DNA from: an uncultured Granulosicoccaceae bacterium
GTDB taxonomy: Bacteria > Pseudomonadota > Gammaproteobacteria > Granulosicoccales > Granulosicoccaceae
Length of the DNA stretch: 64,000 bases
Direction: 5' to 3'
Assembly (NCBI GenBank): GCA_938007995.1
Contig: CALLLW010000041.1
Location: forward strand, 1 to 64,000
A program made the translations under genes and the position numbers. Below the pieces are notes generated by a model, which was given only the letters and a program-made list of their open reading frames with translations, was not told the DNA's origin and ran no database searches. Every line of letters starts with the position of its first letter. Within the stretch, counting starts at the first letter, position 1. Shown here in pieces: positions 54,197 through 64,000 of the stretch.

Positions 54197-54607
54197 CGCA
54201 GCCGAGGGAACAACATAAGTTCTAGCCGGACATCAACCGGGGTCCAAGACAGTAGATGCAAGGCAAAAAGATTGAGGTGACAATCAGTAAGGAGCGCAAT
54301 AAGGCGAGGTATGTGAACCGCATATAGACAACGAAGTCGCTGTTATCTCAACAGCCGGCACGAAAATCTCGCATGCTCTACGGCGGTATGCGTCGAAACA
54401 GGCACAAAAAACTCTACAAATTGGTCGGATCACCACCCGTGCGGAAAGTGCGGATTGTAGCGAAAGCTGGAAACCTGACCGCTACAGCGATGATGGACAA
54501 AAGTCCCGGCCCAGCAAAGCCGCTATGCTAGTCGTGTTCCAAGGAAGATGTGCCGTATGGTAGAATTCCATCCCGTGCAACGCTAATACCTCAAGATGTA
54601 AACGAAG
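54197..54607. other. 410-bp intergenic region
   Basis: No gene is recognised. A plus-strand frame near 54256 (MQGKKIEVTISKERNKARYVN) is interrupted after 24 codons. Part of the region is probably the untranslated leader of the cold-shock gene. No repeat family member is seen. Confidence 0.4.
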
Positions 54608-54622
54608 TTGAGAGGTAACGCA

Positions 54623-54850
54623 GTGAGCAATCGCACCAAGACTACCGGCACCGTTCGCTGGTTTGATAACGCTAAAGGCTACGGCTTCTTAGACGGTCCA
54701 GATGGCGATGTAATGGTCCATTACCGTGCAATTCAGGCTGAAGGCTATAAGACCCTGAAAGGCGGCCAAACCGTCGAATTCATCCAGGTTAAAAGTGAGA
54801 AAGGATGGCAGGCGGCAGAAGTGGCGTCGCTAGAATCCGCAATAGTCTAG
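54623..54850 (+). CDS. cold-shock domain protein
   Basis: A 75-residue single cold-shock-domain protein. It has the nucleic-acid-binding motifs KGYGFLD (RNP1-like) and VMVHYRAI (RNP2-like, usually VFVHFSAI), and ends EVASLESAIV. The start is GTG at 54623, with AGAGGT six bases before it; a TTG upstream at 54608 would include the ribosome site itself. It binds single-stranded RNA/DNA and likely aids translation under stress. The Met/Tyr changes in RNP2 are unusual. Confidence 0.85.
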   Translation: MSNRTKTTGTVRWFDNAKGYGFLDGPDGDVMVHYRAIQAEGYKTLKGGQTVEFIQVKSEKGWQAAEVASLESAIV

Positions 54851-55063
54851 AAATTATCAGATATAACGGCATATACTGTTATCACATCAAGGCTATAGAA
54901 ATGGTGTGGAAAAGTCAGCCTCAAATCATGTGTCATACAGTACTCGCACAGCAACTTATATACTATCTAAGTTGGTTCAAGAAAATGAACGCATAAACGC
55001 AATAATAGAGGTCGTGTGTCGTTTAAATCGACTAACCCGAGAAAATCGCCATGAATAGTATTA

Positions 55064-55654
55064 CTACTGTGACTGCAGCTCCCAGCCGGGAGTGTCTGGA
55101 TCTATAAGAACGCTAGTGCCTTCATCGAAATTTATTCCACCACGTAAGCTCGGTGACATCAAGATATGACCTAACTGCCCCTCAGGTAATCTCATGACCT
55201 TGTACTTCTTCCCAGTAGGAGACTGCCAAGTTTGCCCAATCTCAGCATGGTTCAAGCTCCCCTTCACTGGAAATTTAACTGGCAGTTTCAACATCGGAAG
55301 CTTCATATCCAAGGCCACCGAATCCACGTACTCCCGAATGCGGAGCCAACTCGCTCGCGATATGGATACTTGGTCCAAATATTTATCATCCGGGATGTCG
55401 CCAAGTATCGTTTCAAAGACCATATCTATGTGGCAATGAACTTTAACAACTACACTATTGGTATCAGCTTCATGTTTTTTAAAGTTGATTTTATAGCAAG
55501 ACGAGGTAACCAATTGGCCCTCATACAAATGGCTCTTGCCACAAAACTGCACATCACTTGCTAACGATTGATTTTTCCTAACACTTTGGTCAATCAATTC
55601 GTATTCAGCTAAAACTATTCTCGCATCGACCAGCGTGTAATCTACTGGGAACAT
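55064..55654 (-). CDS. SecB-like chaperone candidate of a toxin-antitoxin-chaperone module
   Basis: A 196-residue protein, third gene of a three-gene operon. Residues about 55-135 show a SecB-like layout: beta-rich KINFKKHEADTNSVVVKVHCHIDMVFE and the C-terminal helix-turn WLRIREYVDSVALDMKLPMLKLPVKF (compare SecB ...CPNILFPYARECI...FPQLNLAPVNF). Residues about 136-196 are an extra tail not found in SecB. It overlaps the antitoxin gene by 13 bp. SecB-like chaperones in such modules stabilise a specific antitoxin. The assignment is by eye and gene order only. Confidence 0.5.
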   Translation of the reverse strand: MFPVDYTLVDARIVLAEYELIDQSVRKNQSLASDVQFCGKSHLYEGQLVTSSCYKINFKKHEADTNSVVVKVHCHIDMVFETILGDIPDDKYLDQVSISRASWLRIREYVDSVALDMKLPMLKLPVKFPVKGSLNHAEIGQTWQSPTGKKYKVMRLPEGQLGHILMSPSLRGGINFDEGTSVLIDPDTPGWELQSQ

Positions 55655-56043
55655 TCTGGATTACCAAATGCTATCTGCGCATCTGACGGATCATCAACAA
55701 CCGCCCCACTTGGCAGGCCACGCATAGTCAAGTAATTAGACGACGGGGCGGCGCACTCTTCTTCGAGGTCCTCCAACACAATCCGCGGCTTACACTTCAG
55801 CTCAAAACAAACATCTGAAAGAGTTCTTAAAGTCATGTTCCGTTTACCAGATAGAATCTGCGAAACGAACGACAAACTCTTACTCAACGAACGTGCAAGC
55901 TCAGATTTAGTAACATTTCTCTTTTCCATTTGGACAAGCAAATCTTCCGTAGCGTTGTAAATCAACGATTCCCGAGAATAAAGTTTGTCCTCTGCTACAG
56001 AGAACTTCTTTTTAGGGCTATGAAATAATGACCTAGCGCTCAT
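55642..56043 (-). CDS. XRE-family antitoxin candidate
   Basis: About 133 residues from the ATG at 56043, which has GGAG seven bases before it; an in-frame ATG at 56058 is possible. The helix-turn-helix is NVTKSELARSLSKSLSFVSQILSGKRNMTLRTLSDV, an XRE/HigA-type fold. The C-terminal 40 residues (EECAAPSSNYLTMRGLP...AFGNPECSQ) are unstructured and could be the chaperone-addiction tail of TAC antitoxins. It overlaps the toxin gene by about 11 bp and the SecB-like gene by 13 bp. A palindrome upstream of the operon suits autoregulation. Confidence 0.65.
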   Translation of the reverse strand: MSARSLFHSPKKKFSVAEDKLYSRESLIYNATEDLLVQMEKRNVTKSELARSLSKSLSFVSQILSGKRNMTLRTLSDVCFELKCKPRIVLEDLEEECAAPSSNYLTMRGLPSGAVVDDPSDAQIAFGNPECSQ

Positions 56044-56500
56044 CACCATTCTCCACAATTCGTCGCCAATTGTTTTTCACTTTCTCAGTATCTCCATCAG
56101 CTAAATCATCGAAGTTTTTGTGTATGTAGTGGCTCACATACCATGTGTCGCCTACTTTGAAGCAATAACCTCTGATAGGTATCTTTTTCATTGCGTAGAA
56201 ATGACTCTTATCTGGCAATTGGGCTTCCCGCGGAAAGTTTTCCCTCGACATCTGCCCACCGTTTGCAAGCCTCTCTATCTGCACTGCCAAAGTGTTTGTA
56301 AGACTTCCTTTTCTTTTTTTAGGATTTACTGATTGGATGGCTTTTTGATAACTTTTAATTGCACCGCGGCAATGAACAACGCGGGAAGTGTTACCTACGT
56401 GCAACCAGTACTCTTCAGTAGTTCCTAGCAGACTTTCCTGAATCTTTTCGCGTGCAGGACGGCGATCATCGGTAACGTCATTGTCTTCGTCCTGGCTCAT
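56033..56500 (-). CDS. toxin candidate (HigB/RelE-like) of a toxin-antitoxin-chaperone module
   Basis: A 155-residue basic protein, first gene of the operon. The C-terminal half has FYAMKKIPIRGYCFKVGDTWYVSHYIHKNFDDLADGDTEKVKNNW, a beta-hairpin and helix order seen in HigB/RelE-like toxins (K/R-rich strand, then a histidine/lysine-containing strand). The N-terminal 100 residues are not recognised. Position before the XRE protein, overlap with it, and absence of other function support a toxin. If it is a toxin, it would be an mRNA interferase by family analogy; this is not shown. Confidence 0.45.
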   Translation of the reverse strand: MSQDEDNDVTDDRRPAREKIQESLLGTTEEYWLHVGNTSRVVHCRGAIKSYQKAIQSVNPKKRKGSLTNTLAVQIERLANGGQMSRENFPREAQLPDKSHFYAMKKIPIRGYCFKVGDTWYVSHYIHKNFDDLADGDTEKVKNNWRRIVENGDER

Positions 56501-56516
56501 TCAAATACAGAGCCAG

Positions 56517-56566
56517 TGTTTACATTTATGTAAACAGTATAGTGGCATCAGCACAGAAAACTTCAA
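56517..56566 (-). promoter_or_regulatory. promoter and palindromic operator of the toxin-antitoxin operon
   Basis: The palindrome TGTTTACAT-TT-ATGTAAACA (56517-56536) lies 17 bp before the toxin start. On the minus strand TATACT (56541-56536) reads as a -10 box, with TTGAAG (56566-56561) 19 bp upstream as a weak -35. The operator directly downstream of the -10 box fits repression by the XRE antitoxin. Confidence 0.55.
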
Positions 56567-56669
56567 CCGCTTTCGCATTACAGGATAAATGGACCGCCAC
56601 ATAACCGCCACAGACGTTAGTAAGGATAACTTAAAAAGGAGGGATACGACTATAACTCATTGATTTAAT

Positions 56670-56746
56670 TGGTCGGGACGACAGGATTCGAACCTGTGAC
56701 CCCCACACCCCCAGTGTGGTGCGCTACCAGACTGCGCCACGCCCCG
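56670..56746 (-). tRNA. proL: tRNA-Pro (anticodon GGG)
   Basis: A 77-base tRNA with encoded CCA. Acceptor stem CGGGGCG pairs with CGTCCCG (one G-T), the D-arm has GGTAGCGC, and the anticodon arm is CCACA-CTGGGGG-TGTGG with GGG at 34-36. The T-arm TTCGAAT is normal. It stands between the toxin-antitoxin-like cassette and the MerR-ihfA-pheT cluster. The open frame across it reading VGTTGFEPVTPTPPV is the usual artefact. Confidence 0.95.
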
Positions 56747-56778
56747 ACCGAAACTGGATTATATCAGCGACTGGCTGA

Positions 56779-57135
56779 TTATGCTTTGAGGATCTTCAGA
56801 ACGTCTTCGAGTTCGTCGGTGAGTTGTTTGATTACCTGCTGCGTCTGCGCGCCATCTTCTTTAGCAGATTCACCAGCCAGTTGCAGCCTGGCACCGCCGA
56901 TGGTGTAGCCCTGGTGGTAGAGCAGATCGCGGATGGTACGAATCAGCATGACGTCATGGCGCTGATAGTAGCGTCTGTTGCCACGGCGCTTTACCGGTTT
57001 GAGATCCGGGAATTCCTGCTCCCAGTAGCGAAGCACGTGTGGCTTCACATCGCACAGATCGCTCACTTCACCAATAGTGAAGTAGCGCTTGTTGGGTATT
57101 GCAGGTAGTTCGTTGTTATTGCTGGTTTCCAGCAT
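56779..57135 (-). CDS. MerR-family regulator linked to ihfA
   Basis: A 118-residue MerR-type helix-turn-helix protein ([40 protein letters not shown]) with a short C-terminal coil. This is the conserved gammaproteobacterial gene that follows ihfA. It overlaps the ihfA stop by 20 bp. No metal-binding cysteines are present. Its targets are unknown. Confidence 0.85.
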   Translation of the reverse strand: MLETSNNNELPAIPNKRYFTIGEVSDLCDVKPHVLRYWEQEFPDLKPVKRRGNRRYYQRHDVMLIRTIRDLLYHQGYTIGGARLQLAGESAKEDGAQTQQVIKQLTDELEDVLKILKA

Positions 57136-57415
57136 AGGCTTCGACTCGAGCTTTTAGTTTTTGTCCCGGCCGGAACGTCACTACACGTCTGGCCGAAATC
57201 GGGATCTCTTCACCAGTCTTGGGGTTGCGACCGGGTCTTTCGCTTTTGGAGCGCAGAATAAAATTGCCGAAACCGGAAAGCTTTACATCTTCGCCGTTTT
57301 CAAGCGCTACCCTGACCTCTTCAAAAAACTGTTCTACGAACTCCTTCGCCTCACGCTTGTTGAGGCCAATTTCGTCAAACAGCATTTCAGCTAACGATGC
57401 TTTGGTCAGTGCCAT
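57116..57415 (-). CDS. ihfA: integration host factor subunit alpha
   Basis: A 99-residue DNA-bending protein. [32 protein letters not shown] is the dimerisation helix pair, and [27 protein letters not shown] is the arm whose Pro inserts into DNA. It forms a heterodimer with IhfB. It lies 1 bp after pheT, the standard arrangement. Confidence 0.96.
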   Translation of the reverse strand: MALTKASLAEMLFDEIGLNKREAKEFVEQFFEEVRVALENGEDVKLSGFGNFILRSKSERPGRNPKTGEEIPISARRVVTFRPGQKLKARVEAYAGNQQ

Positions 57416-57416
57416 G

Positions 57417-59789
57417 TTAAGTCCTGAGTGTCGCGCCGAGGTCTTTAGTCAGACCGTCAAGAATCCGTGCCGTCGCTGTTTCAATTTCAATGTCGCCAAG
57501 GGTGCTGGAAAAGTCCTGCAATATCAACCCTAAAGCGACGCTTCTTAGACCAACTGTAATGCCCTTGCCGGTGTACACATCGAGCAAACGCACGTCCCGC
57601 ACGACTTCTGTTGCGTGCTTTTCTACACACGCCCTAATTTCGGCGAACGGTATTGCCTCATCCAGCGTTACGGCGAGATCCCGCCTGACGGACGGAAACT
57701 TTGAAAACTCTTTATAGACCGGCACCTGCACTTCTTCAAGCACCGACATGTTTATTTCGAACAATAACGGGGCTTGTGACAAATCCAATGATTTCTGCAA
57801 CTTCGGGTGCAAACTTCCCACCCAGCCTACGGTGTTGCCATCTGTTTTGATCGCCGCTGAAATACCAGGATGCAACGCCGGGTGGCCCGCCGGTTCTATG
57901 CTGAACGCCCGACCACTGGCTGCATTTAACAGTGCCTCAACGTCGGATTTAACATCGTAGAAGTCGATTGGCGCAGGCGTTTCGCTCCAATGTTCATCGA
58001 GTCGATGGCCTGATGCCAATCCTGAAATTACTTTTTTCTGTATTAATTCATCACCTTGTGTGACAAACTTAAGACCACACTCGAAGAGCTTAATATTGCT
58101 CTGCTGACGGTTGATATTGTTCTGCATTACATCGCAAAGGCCCAACCACAGGGTGTGGCGCATCTCGGCGAGCTCTGCAGATATCGGGTTTGCAAGCGCC
58201 AGCGCATCGATGGATGGATCAAAGCCTTTCTGCCGCTCATCGACAAAACTGTAGCAAACTGCCTCCTGGTAGCCACGATCAACTAGCAACAGCGGTAGCG
58301 TGTCAGCCGGCATTGCAGCTTCTGAGCTTTGCGCAATCGTGGGCACCCAGGCGGGGTTGGTTCGCGGAATGTAATTGAAACCGTGCACTCTGGCGACTTC
58401 TTCGATCAGGTCTTCCTCGATGGCAATATCCCAGCGCCACGATGGCGACTTCGCTTGCCAGCCATCGTCTGTTTTGCTCGCTTCGATGCCGAGCCGATCA
58501 AAAATGTCGGTGACTTTTTCATCCGGCACTTGCACACCGAGAAACCGATCAAGCCGCTGGCGATTCAACACTACATTTTCAAAGCTTCGCTGATGCGCTT
58601 CGTTACGTACCTCGAATACCGGCCCGACTTCGCCACCGACAATATCAATCAGCAGCCTGGTCGCACGCTCGATACCAAAGAGCTGCAGCTCGCTGTCAAT
58701 ACCTCGCTCAAAGCGCTGGGCAGAATCTGTGTAGGCATTGTAGCGACGCGGCTTACCTGCAATGCCACGCGGCATGAACAACGCTGCTTCGAGCATGATG
58801 TCGGTGGTTGCACTCGACACGCCGGTTGCATCGCCACCCATAATACCGGCGACAGCTACCGCTTTGTTATGATCAGCAATGACTGTGGTATCCGAATCGA
58901 GCTCAACTACACGACCATCCAGCAGCTGAAGTTTCTCGCCCTGCTCTGCAAGCCTGACTTTGATTCCACCGTTGAGCTTATGCAGATCAAACGCATGCAT
59001 TGGCTGACCCATCTCAAGCATCACGTAGTTAGTCACATCAACCGATGGTGATATAGAGCGCACACCACAGCGGCGAAGCTTTTCAACCATCCACAGTGGC
59101 GTGCTTGCTGTTGCATCAATACCGCGAATCACTCGCCCGCAAAAGCGTGCACAGCAACTGTCTTTTGCGATTTCTACGGCAAAAGTATCTTTATGAGTGG
59201 TACTTACGGCGGCAACCATCGGTTCGATCATGGCAGTACTGTTGCGCGTGCTTATCTCTCTTGCAATACCGCGCATGCTTAGGCAGTCACCCCGGTTGGG
59301 CGTTAGATCAATCTCGATAATATGATCATCAAGATTCAAATAGTCACTGACCATCGCGCCGACCGGTGCATCCGCCGGCAGCTCATGTAAACCATCTGAT
59401 TCTTCTGACAGCTCAAGCTCTTTGGCCGAACACAACATGCCGAAAGACTCAACACCACGAAGCTTGGCACGCTTGATTTTAAAATTACCCGGTAACACCG
59501 CACCCACTCTGGCAAAAGGCACTTTTATACCGACTCTGGCATTCGGCGCACCGCAGACAACATTATGCAACTCATCTGTACCGTCGCTGACTTTACAGAC
59601 ACGCAGACGATCAGCATCGGGATGTTGCTCTGCTTCGGTAATTTCACCGACAACTACGCCGGTAAAATCACCACCGGCTGAGGTGTAATCGTCTACCTCA
59701 AGGCCCAGCAAGGTCAATTGTTCAAGCAGTTCCTCTGAACTGATATCTACGTTAACCCACTCGCGTAACCATGACTCACTGAATTTCAT
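57417..59789 (-). CDS. pheT: phenylalanyl-tRNA synthetase beta subunit
   Basis: A 790-residue subunit of the alpha2-beta2 enzyme that charges tRNA-Phe. The order is the N-terminal B1-type start [13 protein letters not shown], a tRNA-binding EMAP-like domain (about 40-150), the B3/B4 editing domain, the catalytic-like core, and a C-terminal anticodon-binding ferredoxin fold ([26 protein letters not shown]). Length is normal. It follows pheS by 71 bp. Confidence 0.96.
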   Translation of the reverse strand: MKFSESWLREWVNVDISSEELLEQLTLLGLEVDDYTSAGGDFTGVVVGEITEAEQHPDADRLRVCKVSDGTDELHNVVCGAPNARVGIKVPFARVGAVLPGNFKIKRAKLRGVESFGMLCSAKELELSEESDGLHELPADAPVGAMVSDYLNLDDHIIEIDLTPNRGDCLSMRGIAREISTRNSTAMIEPMVAAVSTTHKDTFAVEIAKDSCCARFCGRVIRGIDATASTPLWMVEKLRRCGVRSISPSVDVTNYVMLEMGQPMHAFDLHKLNGGIKVRLAEQGEKLQLLDGRVVELDSDTTVIADHNKAVAVAGIMGGDATGVSSATTDIMLEAALFMPRGIAGKPRRYNAYTDSAQRFERGIDSELQLFGIERATRLLIDIVGGEVGPVFEVRNEAHQRSFENVVLNRQRLDRFLGVQVPDEKVTDIFDRLGIEASKTDDGWQAKSPSWRWDIAIEEDLIEEVARVHGFNYIPRTNPAWVPTIAQSSEAAMPADTLPLLLVDRGYQEAVCYSFVDERQKGFDPSIDALALANPISAELAEMRHTLWLGLCDVMQNNINRQQSNIKLFECGLKFVTQGDELIQKKVISGLASGHRLDEHWSETPAPIDFYDVKSDVEALLNAASGRAFSIEPAGHPALHPGISAAIKTDGNTVGWVGSLHPKLQKSLDLSQAPLLFEINMSVLEEVQVPVYKEFSKFPSVRRDLAVTLDEAIPFAEIRACVEKHATEVVRDVRLLDVYTGKGITVGLRSVALGLILQDFSSTLGDIEIETATARILDGLTKDLGATLRT

Positions 59790-59860
59790 ATCACGCTCTC
59801 AACGGAATTAATAACCGGCCGCACATAACAGGCAGAAACCACTGGTATACAAATGATCAT

Positions 59861-60886
<1,026 letters not shown>

Positions 60887-60903
60887 TCATAAGAATGGTT
60901 TAC

Positions 60904-60943
60904 ATACAAAAACGGGAAAAGACATCAGGCTGTCTTTTCCCGT
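60904..60943 (-). terminator. terminator/attenuator between rplT and pheS
   Basis: On the minus strand ACGGGAAAAGACA and TGTCTTTTCCCGT pair perfectly (13 bp, 6-base loop) and are followed by TTTTTGT. In E. coli pheST is controlled by attenuation at this place. No Phe-rich leader peptide like pheM is evident; the nearest reading is MSFPVFVCKPFL starting within the stem. Confidence 0.85.
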
Positions 60944-60959
60944 CGATGAAAATGCAGGC

Positions 60960-60980
60960 CCGACGATTTTGAATCGTCGG
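60960..60980 (-). promoter_or_regulatory. second hairpin in the rplT-pheS spacer
   Basis: CCGACGATT and AATCGTCGG form a 9-bp stem with a 3-base loop, 17 bp before the terminator stem in the direction of transcription. It could be a pause or alternative hairpin for attenuation. Confidence 0.5.
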
Positions 60981-60993
60981 TACAACAAGCGGC

Positions 60994-61359
60994 CTAGGCG
61001 GCTTGTTGAAGTCCTGCTTTTGCTTTTTCTGCCAACTGACCGAAGGCAGCAGAATCGTGAACGGCGATATCTGCGAGTACTTTTCTATCGATTTCAATTC
61101 CAGCCTTGTTCAGACCGTCCATAAATCGACTGTAAGACATATCGCACTGACGTGCCGCAGCGTTGATCCGCGCAATCCACAAAGCTCTGAACTGACGCTT
61201 TCTCTGGCGACGGTCACGGTAGGCGTATTGACCGGCTTTGGTGACAGCCTGTTTGGCGACGCGATAAACACGACTGCGCGCGCCCTGGTAGCCTTTTGCT
61301 TTCTTGAGGACTTTCTTGTGTCTGGCGTGCGCCTGCACACCACGTTTTACTCTTGGCAT
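60994..61359 (-). CDS. rplT: 50S ribosomal protein L20
   Basis: A 121-residue basic ribosomal protein ([30 protein letters not shown] start; typical length about 118). It binds 23S rRNA early in assembly and in E. coli represses rpmI-rplT translation. It lies 12 bp after rpmI. Confidence 0.97.
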   Translation of the reverse strand: MPRVKRGVQAHARHKKVLKKAKGYQGARSRVYRVAKQAVTKAGQYAYRDRRQRKRQFRALWIARINAAARQCDMSYSRFMDGLNKAGIEIDRKVLADIAVHDSAAFGQLAEKAKAGLQQAA

Positions 61360-61371
61360 CCTGAATAGCTC

Positions 61372-61569
61372 CTAGGTGTATGGCAGCATTTGAGTCACGA
61401 GGGCTTTGTCAGCCTCGTGGACCATAGACTTACCGCGCAAATGACGCTTACGCTTGGTGCTTTTCTTGGTCAGGATGTGGCGAAGATGGCTTTGCTTGCG
61501 CTTGAAGCCGCCCCCACCTGTACGTTTGAAGCGCTTGGCCGCTCCACTGTTACTCTTCATTTTTGGCAC
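61372..61569 (-). CDS. rpmI: 50S ribosomal protein L35
   Basis: A 65-residue very basic protein ([40 protein letters not shown]). Standard length. The 160-bp spacer to infC is where the E. coli L20 autoregulatory RNA lies, though no fold was verified here. Confidence 0.97.
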   Translation of the reverse strand: MPKMKSNSGAAKRFKRTGGGGFKRKQSHLRHILTKKSTKRKRHLRGKSMVHEADKALVTQMLPYT

Positions 61570-61728
61570 AGTGAACTCCCGTTCATATTAATACAACTGG
61601 TTTATTAATTGGCCCGGCCGAGTCGGAGTATGTACTGCGGCGCGGTACCTTGTTGTTGCCGGCTATAGCCATGAAGACTGTTGCCGGCCAACTTTACGCT
61701 GGCAGAGGAACAAACTGCCAGTGATCAG

Positions 61729-62244
61729 TTATTTGTGTGGTGCGAGCACCATTACCATTTGTCGACCTTCAAGTTTCGGGTGCTGTTCTACCACACCGTA
61801 CTCTTCAAGATCCGCTTCTACCCTTTGCAATAGTTTAAGCCCGAGATCGCGATGTGCCATCTCACGGCCTCTGAAGCGCAGGGTAATCTTGGTCTTGTCC
61901 CCGTTTTCAAGGAATTTGATCAAGTTGCGTAGTTTAACCTGATAATCAGCATTTTCGGTACCCGGTCGGAATTTTATTTCCTTCAGTTGCACCTGTTTCT
62001 GCTTTTTCTTGGCGCTGTGCTGCTTTTTGCTCGCCTCGAATTTGTACCTGCCGTAGTCCATGATCTTACAGACAGGCGGATCGACGTTGGGTGAGATCTC
62101 GACGAGATCCATCCCCGCTGCCTCAGCAGTTTTAATTGCTGATTCTATGTCTACAACCCCGACTTGCTCTCCGTCCTGGGCTATCAATCTGACTTGCGAA
62201 ACCTCAATTTCGTGGTTTCGCCTATTCGCTTTTGGTGAAGCTAT
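61729..62244 (-). CDS. infC: translation initiation factor IF-3, with non-standard ATA start
   Basis: About 171 residues. The first ATG/GTG/TTG start gives only 152 residues (TTG at 62187) and drops the conserved N-terminus. Reading upstream in frame restores [20 protein letters not shown], the normal IF-3 start (RxNxxIxxxxVRLI). The codon before it is ATA at 62244-62242, preceded by AGAGGA seven bases away. infC of E. coli starts with ATT, and unusual starts underlie IF-3 autoregulation. Core motifs are [19 protein letters not shown] and the C-terminal [17 protein letters not shown]. Confidence 0.9.
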   Translation of the reverse strand: MASPKANRRNHEIEVSQVRLIAQDGEQVGVVDIESAIKTAEAAGMDLVEISPNVDPPVCKIMDYGRYKFEASKKQHSAKKKQKQVQLKEIKFRPGTENADYQVKLRNLIKFLENGDKTKITLRFRGREMAHRDLGLKLLQRVEADLEEYGVVEQHPKLEGRQMVMVLAPHK

Positions 62245-62286
62245 GGAGTAATCCTCTTGGTTGCCTTTTTAAACGCCACCCTTAGT

Positions 62287-64000
62287 TTAGGCGTTTTTCA
62301 AAGGGTTGCGACCGCAACTCGCAATTTCATCATTTAAACCGGCAATCAGGGCGTCAGGGGTCATTTGACCCAGTTCTTTCGCATCGCGGGTACGAACCGA
62401 TACCTTGCCGGATTCAATTTCCTTGTCACCAATGACAAGCATATATGGCACCCTATCAAGGGTCGCTTCCCTGATTTTAAGTCCAATTTTCTCGTTTCTC
62501 AAGTCAGTATGCGCCCTGAACCCTTGATCTGTCAGGGATTTTTCCAATTTCTGGCAAAAATCGAGCTGTTTATCGGTAATGTTGATGATACGCACCTGAT
62601 TCGGAGCGAGCCACAAAGGCATCTTGCCCTCGTGCTGTTCAATCAGAATACCGATAAATCGTTCGAATGATCCAAGCAGCGCACGGTGTAGCATAATGGG
62701 CGTCTGTCGATCGCCATTGGCGTCGACATACTCGGCCCCGAGCCTGCCTGGCATGGAGAAATCCACCTGCAAGGTGCCACACTGCCACACCCGACCAATG
62801 CAATCCTTCAACGAAAATTCTATTTTCGGGCCGTAAAACGCGCCTTCTCCCGGCAGCTCTTTCCACTCCAGACCTTTGGCATCAAGCGCATCAGCCAGCG
62901 CTTTTTCTGATTTGTCCCAGTCGGCGTCGCTACCTACCCGGTTTTCAGGCCGTGTTGATAAGCGATAAATCACCTCGGTAAAGCCGAAGTCTTCATAAAC
63001 CGAGTGCAGGAAATCGATAAATGCAGCCGACTCTGGCTGAATTTGCTGTTCGGTACAGAATATATGCGCATCATCCTGCACAAAACCACGCACCCGCATA
63101 ATGCCGTGCAGCGCACCGGACAACTCGTTGCGATGGCACGACCCGAACTCCGCCAGCCGCAGCGGCAGCTCACGATAACTGCGCAAACCCTGATTAAACA
63201 CCTGCACGTGACACGGGCAATTCATTGGCTTGATGGCGAACTTGCGCTCTTCACTGGTAACAGCGAACATATCGTCACCGAATTTATCTGCATGGCCGGA
63301 CTTTTCCCACAGAGACATATCAACAATCTGCGGCGTGTTAATTTCTTTATAGCCATGCTCTATCTGTTTTCTACGCATGTACTGCTGCACTGACTGATAG
63401 ATAGACCAGCCAGCCGGATGCCAGAACACCATACCCGGTGCTTCTTCCTGCAGATGAAACAGATCAAGCTGTTTGCCGATTTTACGATGATCGCGCTTTT
63501 CCGCCTCTTCAAGCCGGTGCAGATAAGCCTTTAAATCCTTCTTACTGGCCCAGGCTGTACCGTAGATTCGCTGCAACATGGCGTTGTTAGAATCACCGCG
63601 CCAATAGGCACCAGCAAGTTTCATCAGCTTAAAATGACCCAGTTTGCCGGTATCCGGTACATGCGGGCCACGACAAAGATCGGTGAAGTCGCCCTGCTCA
63701 TACAGTGAGAGCACTTCGTCCTGCGGGATATCGCGGATGATTTCGGCTTTGTAGTCTTCGGAGAGCTTGTCAAAAAACTCTATCGCTGCATCTCGTGGCA
63801 ACTCGCTGCGCACAATAGGTATTGCCTGCTTTGCAAGCTCCGCCATGCGTTTTTCTATGGCTTCGAGATCTTCCGGTGTGAAAGCACGCTCATAAGAAAA
63901 GTCGTAGTAAAAACCATCTTCTATAACCGGACCAATAGTCACCTGCGCCTGCGGATACAGCTGCTTCACAGCCTGCGCCATCAGGTGGGCGGTGGAATGG
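62287..64000 (-). CDS. thrS: threonyl-tRNA synthetase (partial, 5' end beyond the window)
   Basis: The C-terminal 571 or so residues. The gene continues past the right edge: the last codons read [16 protein letters not shown], the editing-domain zinc-site opening, so the TGS domain and the start are missing. The class II core is present (motif 2 [28 protein letters not shown]; motif 3 [20 protein letters not shown]) and so is the anticodon-binding C-terminus. It is the first gene of the thrS-infC-rpmI-rplT-pheST-ihfA cluster. Confidence 0.97.
   Translation of the reverse strand, partial: HSTAHLMAQAVKQLYPQAQVTIGPVIEDGFYYDFSYERAFTPEDLEAIEKRMAELAKQAIPIVRSELPRDAAIEFFDKLSEDYKAEIIRDIPQDEVLSLYEQGDFTDLCRGPHVPDTGKLGHFKLMKLAGAYWRGDSNNAMLQRIYGTAWASKKDLKAYLHRLEEAEKRDHRKIGKQLDLFHLQEEAPGMVFWHPAGWSIYQSVQQYMRRKQIEHGYKEINTPQIVDMSLWEKSGHADKFGDDMFAVTSEERKFAIKPMNCPCHVQVFNQGLRSYRELPLRLAEFGSCHRNELSGALHGIMRVRGFVQDDAHIFCTEQQIQPESAAFIDFLHSVYEDFGFTEVIYRLSTRPENRVGSDADWDKSEKALADALDAKGLEWKELPGEGAFYGPKIEFSLKDCIGRVWQCGTLQVDFSMPGRLGAEYVDANGDRQTPIMLHRALLGSFERFIGILIEQHEGKMPLWLAPNQVRIINITDKQLDFCQKLEKSLTDQGFRAHTDLRNEKIGLKIREATLDRVPYMLVIGDKEIESGKVSVRTRDAKELGQMTPDALIAGLNDEIASCGRNPLKNA

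Noticed and set aside
54256-54540. Possible intron, retron or transposase remnant after the zinc-ribbon gene
   Set aside because: Frames are short, no reverse-transcriptase or transposase motifs are seen, and no repeat boundaries are visible.
53825-56746. Genomic island integrated at tRNA-Pro
   Set aside because: Only a loose case: accessory genes lie beside the tRNA, but no integrase and no duplicated tRNA 3' end (attachment site) were found on the left side.
56669-56908. 79-codon open frame beginning VGTTGFEPVTPTPPV
   Set aside because: It is the well-known artefact of reading across tRNA-Pro on the opposite strand and overlaps the MerR gene.
60900-61097. 65-codon frame as a pheST leader peptide
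   Set aside because: It overlaps the rplT 3' end, is too long and lacks a Phe run; it merely reads through the terminator.

Overview
The window comes from a gammaproteobacterial chromosome of moderate GC, probably marine or otherwise aquatic. The clearest marker is the right end. There, on the minus strand, lie thrS-infC-rpmI-rplT-pheS-pheT-ihfA-MerR regulator-tRNA-Pro(GGG), the canonical gammaproteobacterial order. Protein content (osmolyte and polyamine ABC transporters, sulfatase, molybdenum hydroxylase, TSP3-repeat surface proteins) suits a free-living heterotroph. I cannot name the genus.

Layout. 0-3.4 kb: a 109-bp tandem repeat array, a membrane-anchored TSP3/OmpA protein and a small-conductance-channel-like membrane protein. 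3.4-11.1 kb: a polyamine uptake operon (transcribed potD-potB-potC-potA), an MTA/SAH nucleosidase, an AbrB-type membrane protein and a PLP decarboxylase. 11.5-14.1 kb: an SDR plus sulfatase pair. 14.2-19.6 kb: a P450-ALDH-SDR operon, a LysE exporter and an APH-type kinase. 19.8-24.1 kb: a MarR/HpaR regulator, a MerR regulator and a divergent isoquinoline-oxidoreductase-like molybdenum hydroxylase with a diheme cytochrome c. 24.1-25.3 kb: a 224-bp tandem repeat array running into a broken alpha/beta hydrolase. 25.3-34.2 kb: a ugp-type ABC operon divergent from an iron/AfuA-type ABC operon, followed by a second 224-bp array. 34.8-39.9 kb: class III aminotransferase, orphan TctC-type binding protein, metallo-hydrolase and agmatinase. 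40.0-44.9 kb: a probable DNA-repair operon (radical SAM protein, UdgX/DUF4130, mini-asparaginase, photolyase-like flavoprotein, DUF3253) headed by two LexA-like boxes. 45.1-50.6 kb: PDZ protein, TSP3/CBM9-like lipoprotein, EamA transporter and LysR regulator. 51.3-53.2 kb: a two-component system whose kinase has an ethylene-receptor-like membrane domain. 53.8-56.6 kb: small accessory genes including a three-gene toxin-antitoxin-chaperone-like module beside tRNA-Pro. 56.7-64 kb: the translation housekeeping cluster, with thrS running off the right edge.

How the genes fit together. Polyamine and related one-carbon/sulfur chemistry recurs (potABCD, MTA/SAH nucleosidase, agmatinase, PLP decarboxylase). 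Several uptake systems have a strong hairpin just after the binding-protein gene, which would let the binding protein be made in excess over the permeases. A family of hairpin-forming repeats with shared ends (GTAGGGTGGCATAAGC at one end, GCTTATCC-CTAC at the other) is scattered mostly just 3' of genes and has expanded into tandem arrays. I see no transposase, integrase or CRISPR array.

The most promising material for a new system is the toxin/antitoxin/SecB-like cassette at 55.06-56.54 kb, the ethylene-receptor-like kinase with its FixJ partner at 51.3-53.2 kb, and the LexA-box-headed repair operon at 40.0-45.0 kb with its apparently permuted photolyase-like protein. All functional statements rest on reading motifs by eye; no database search was run.
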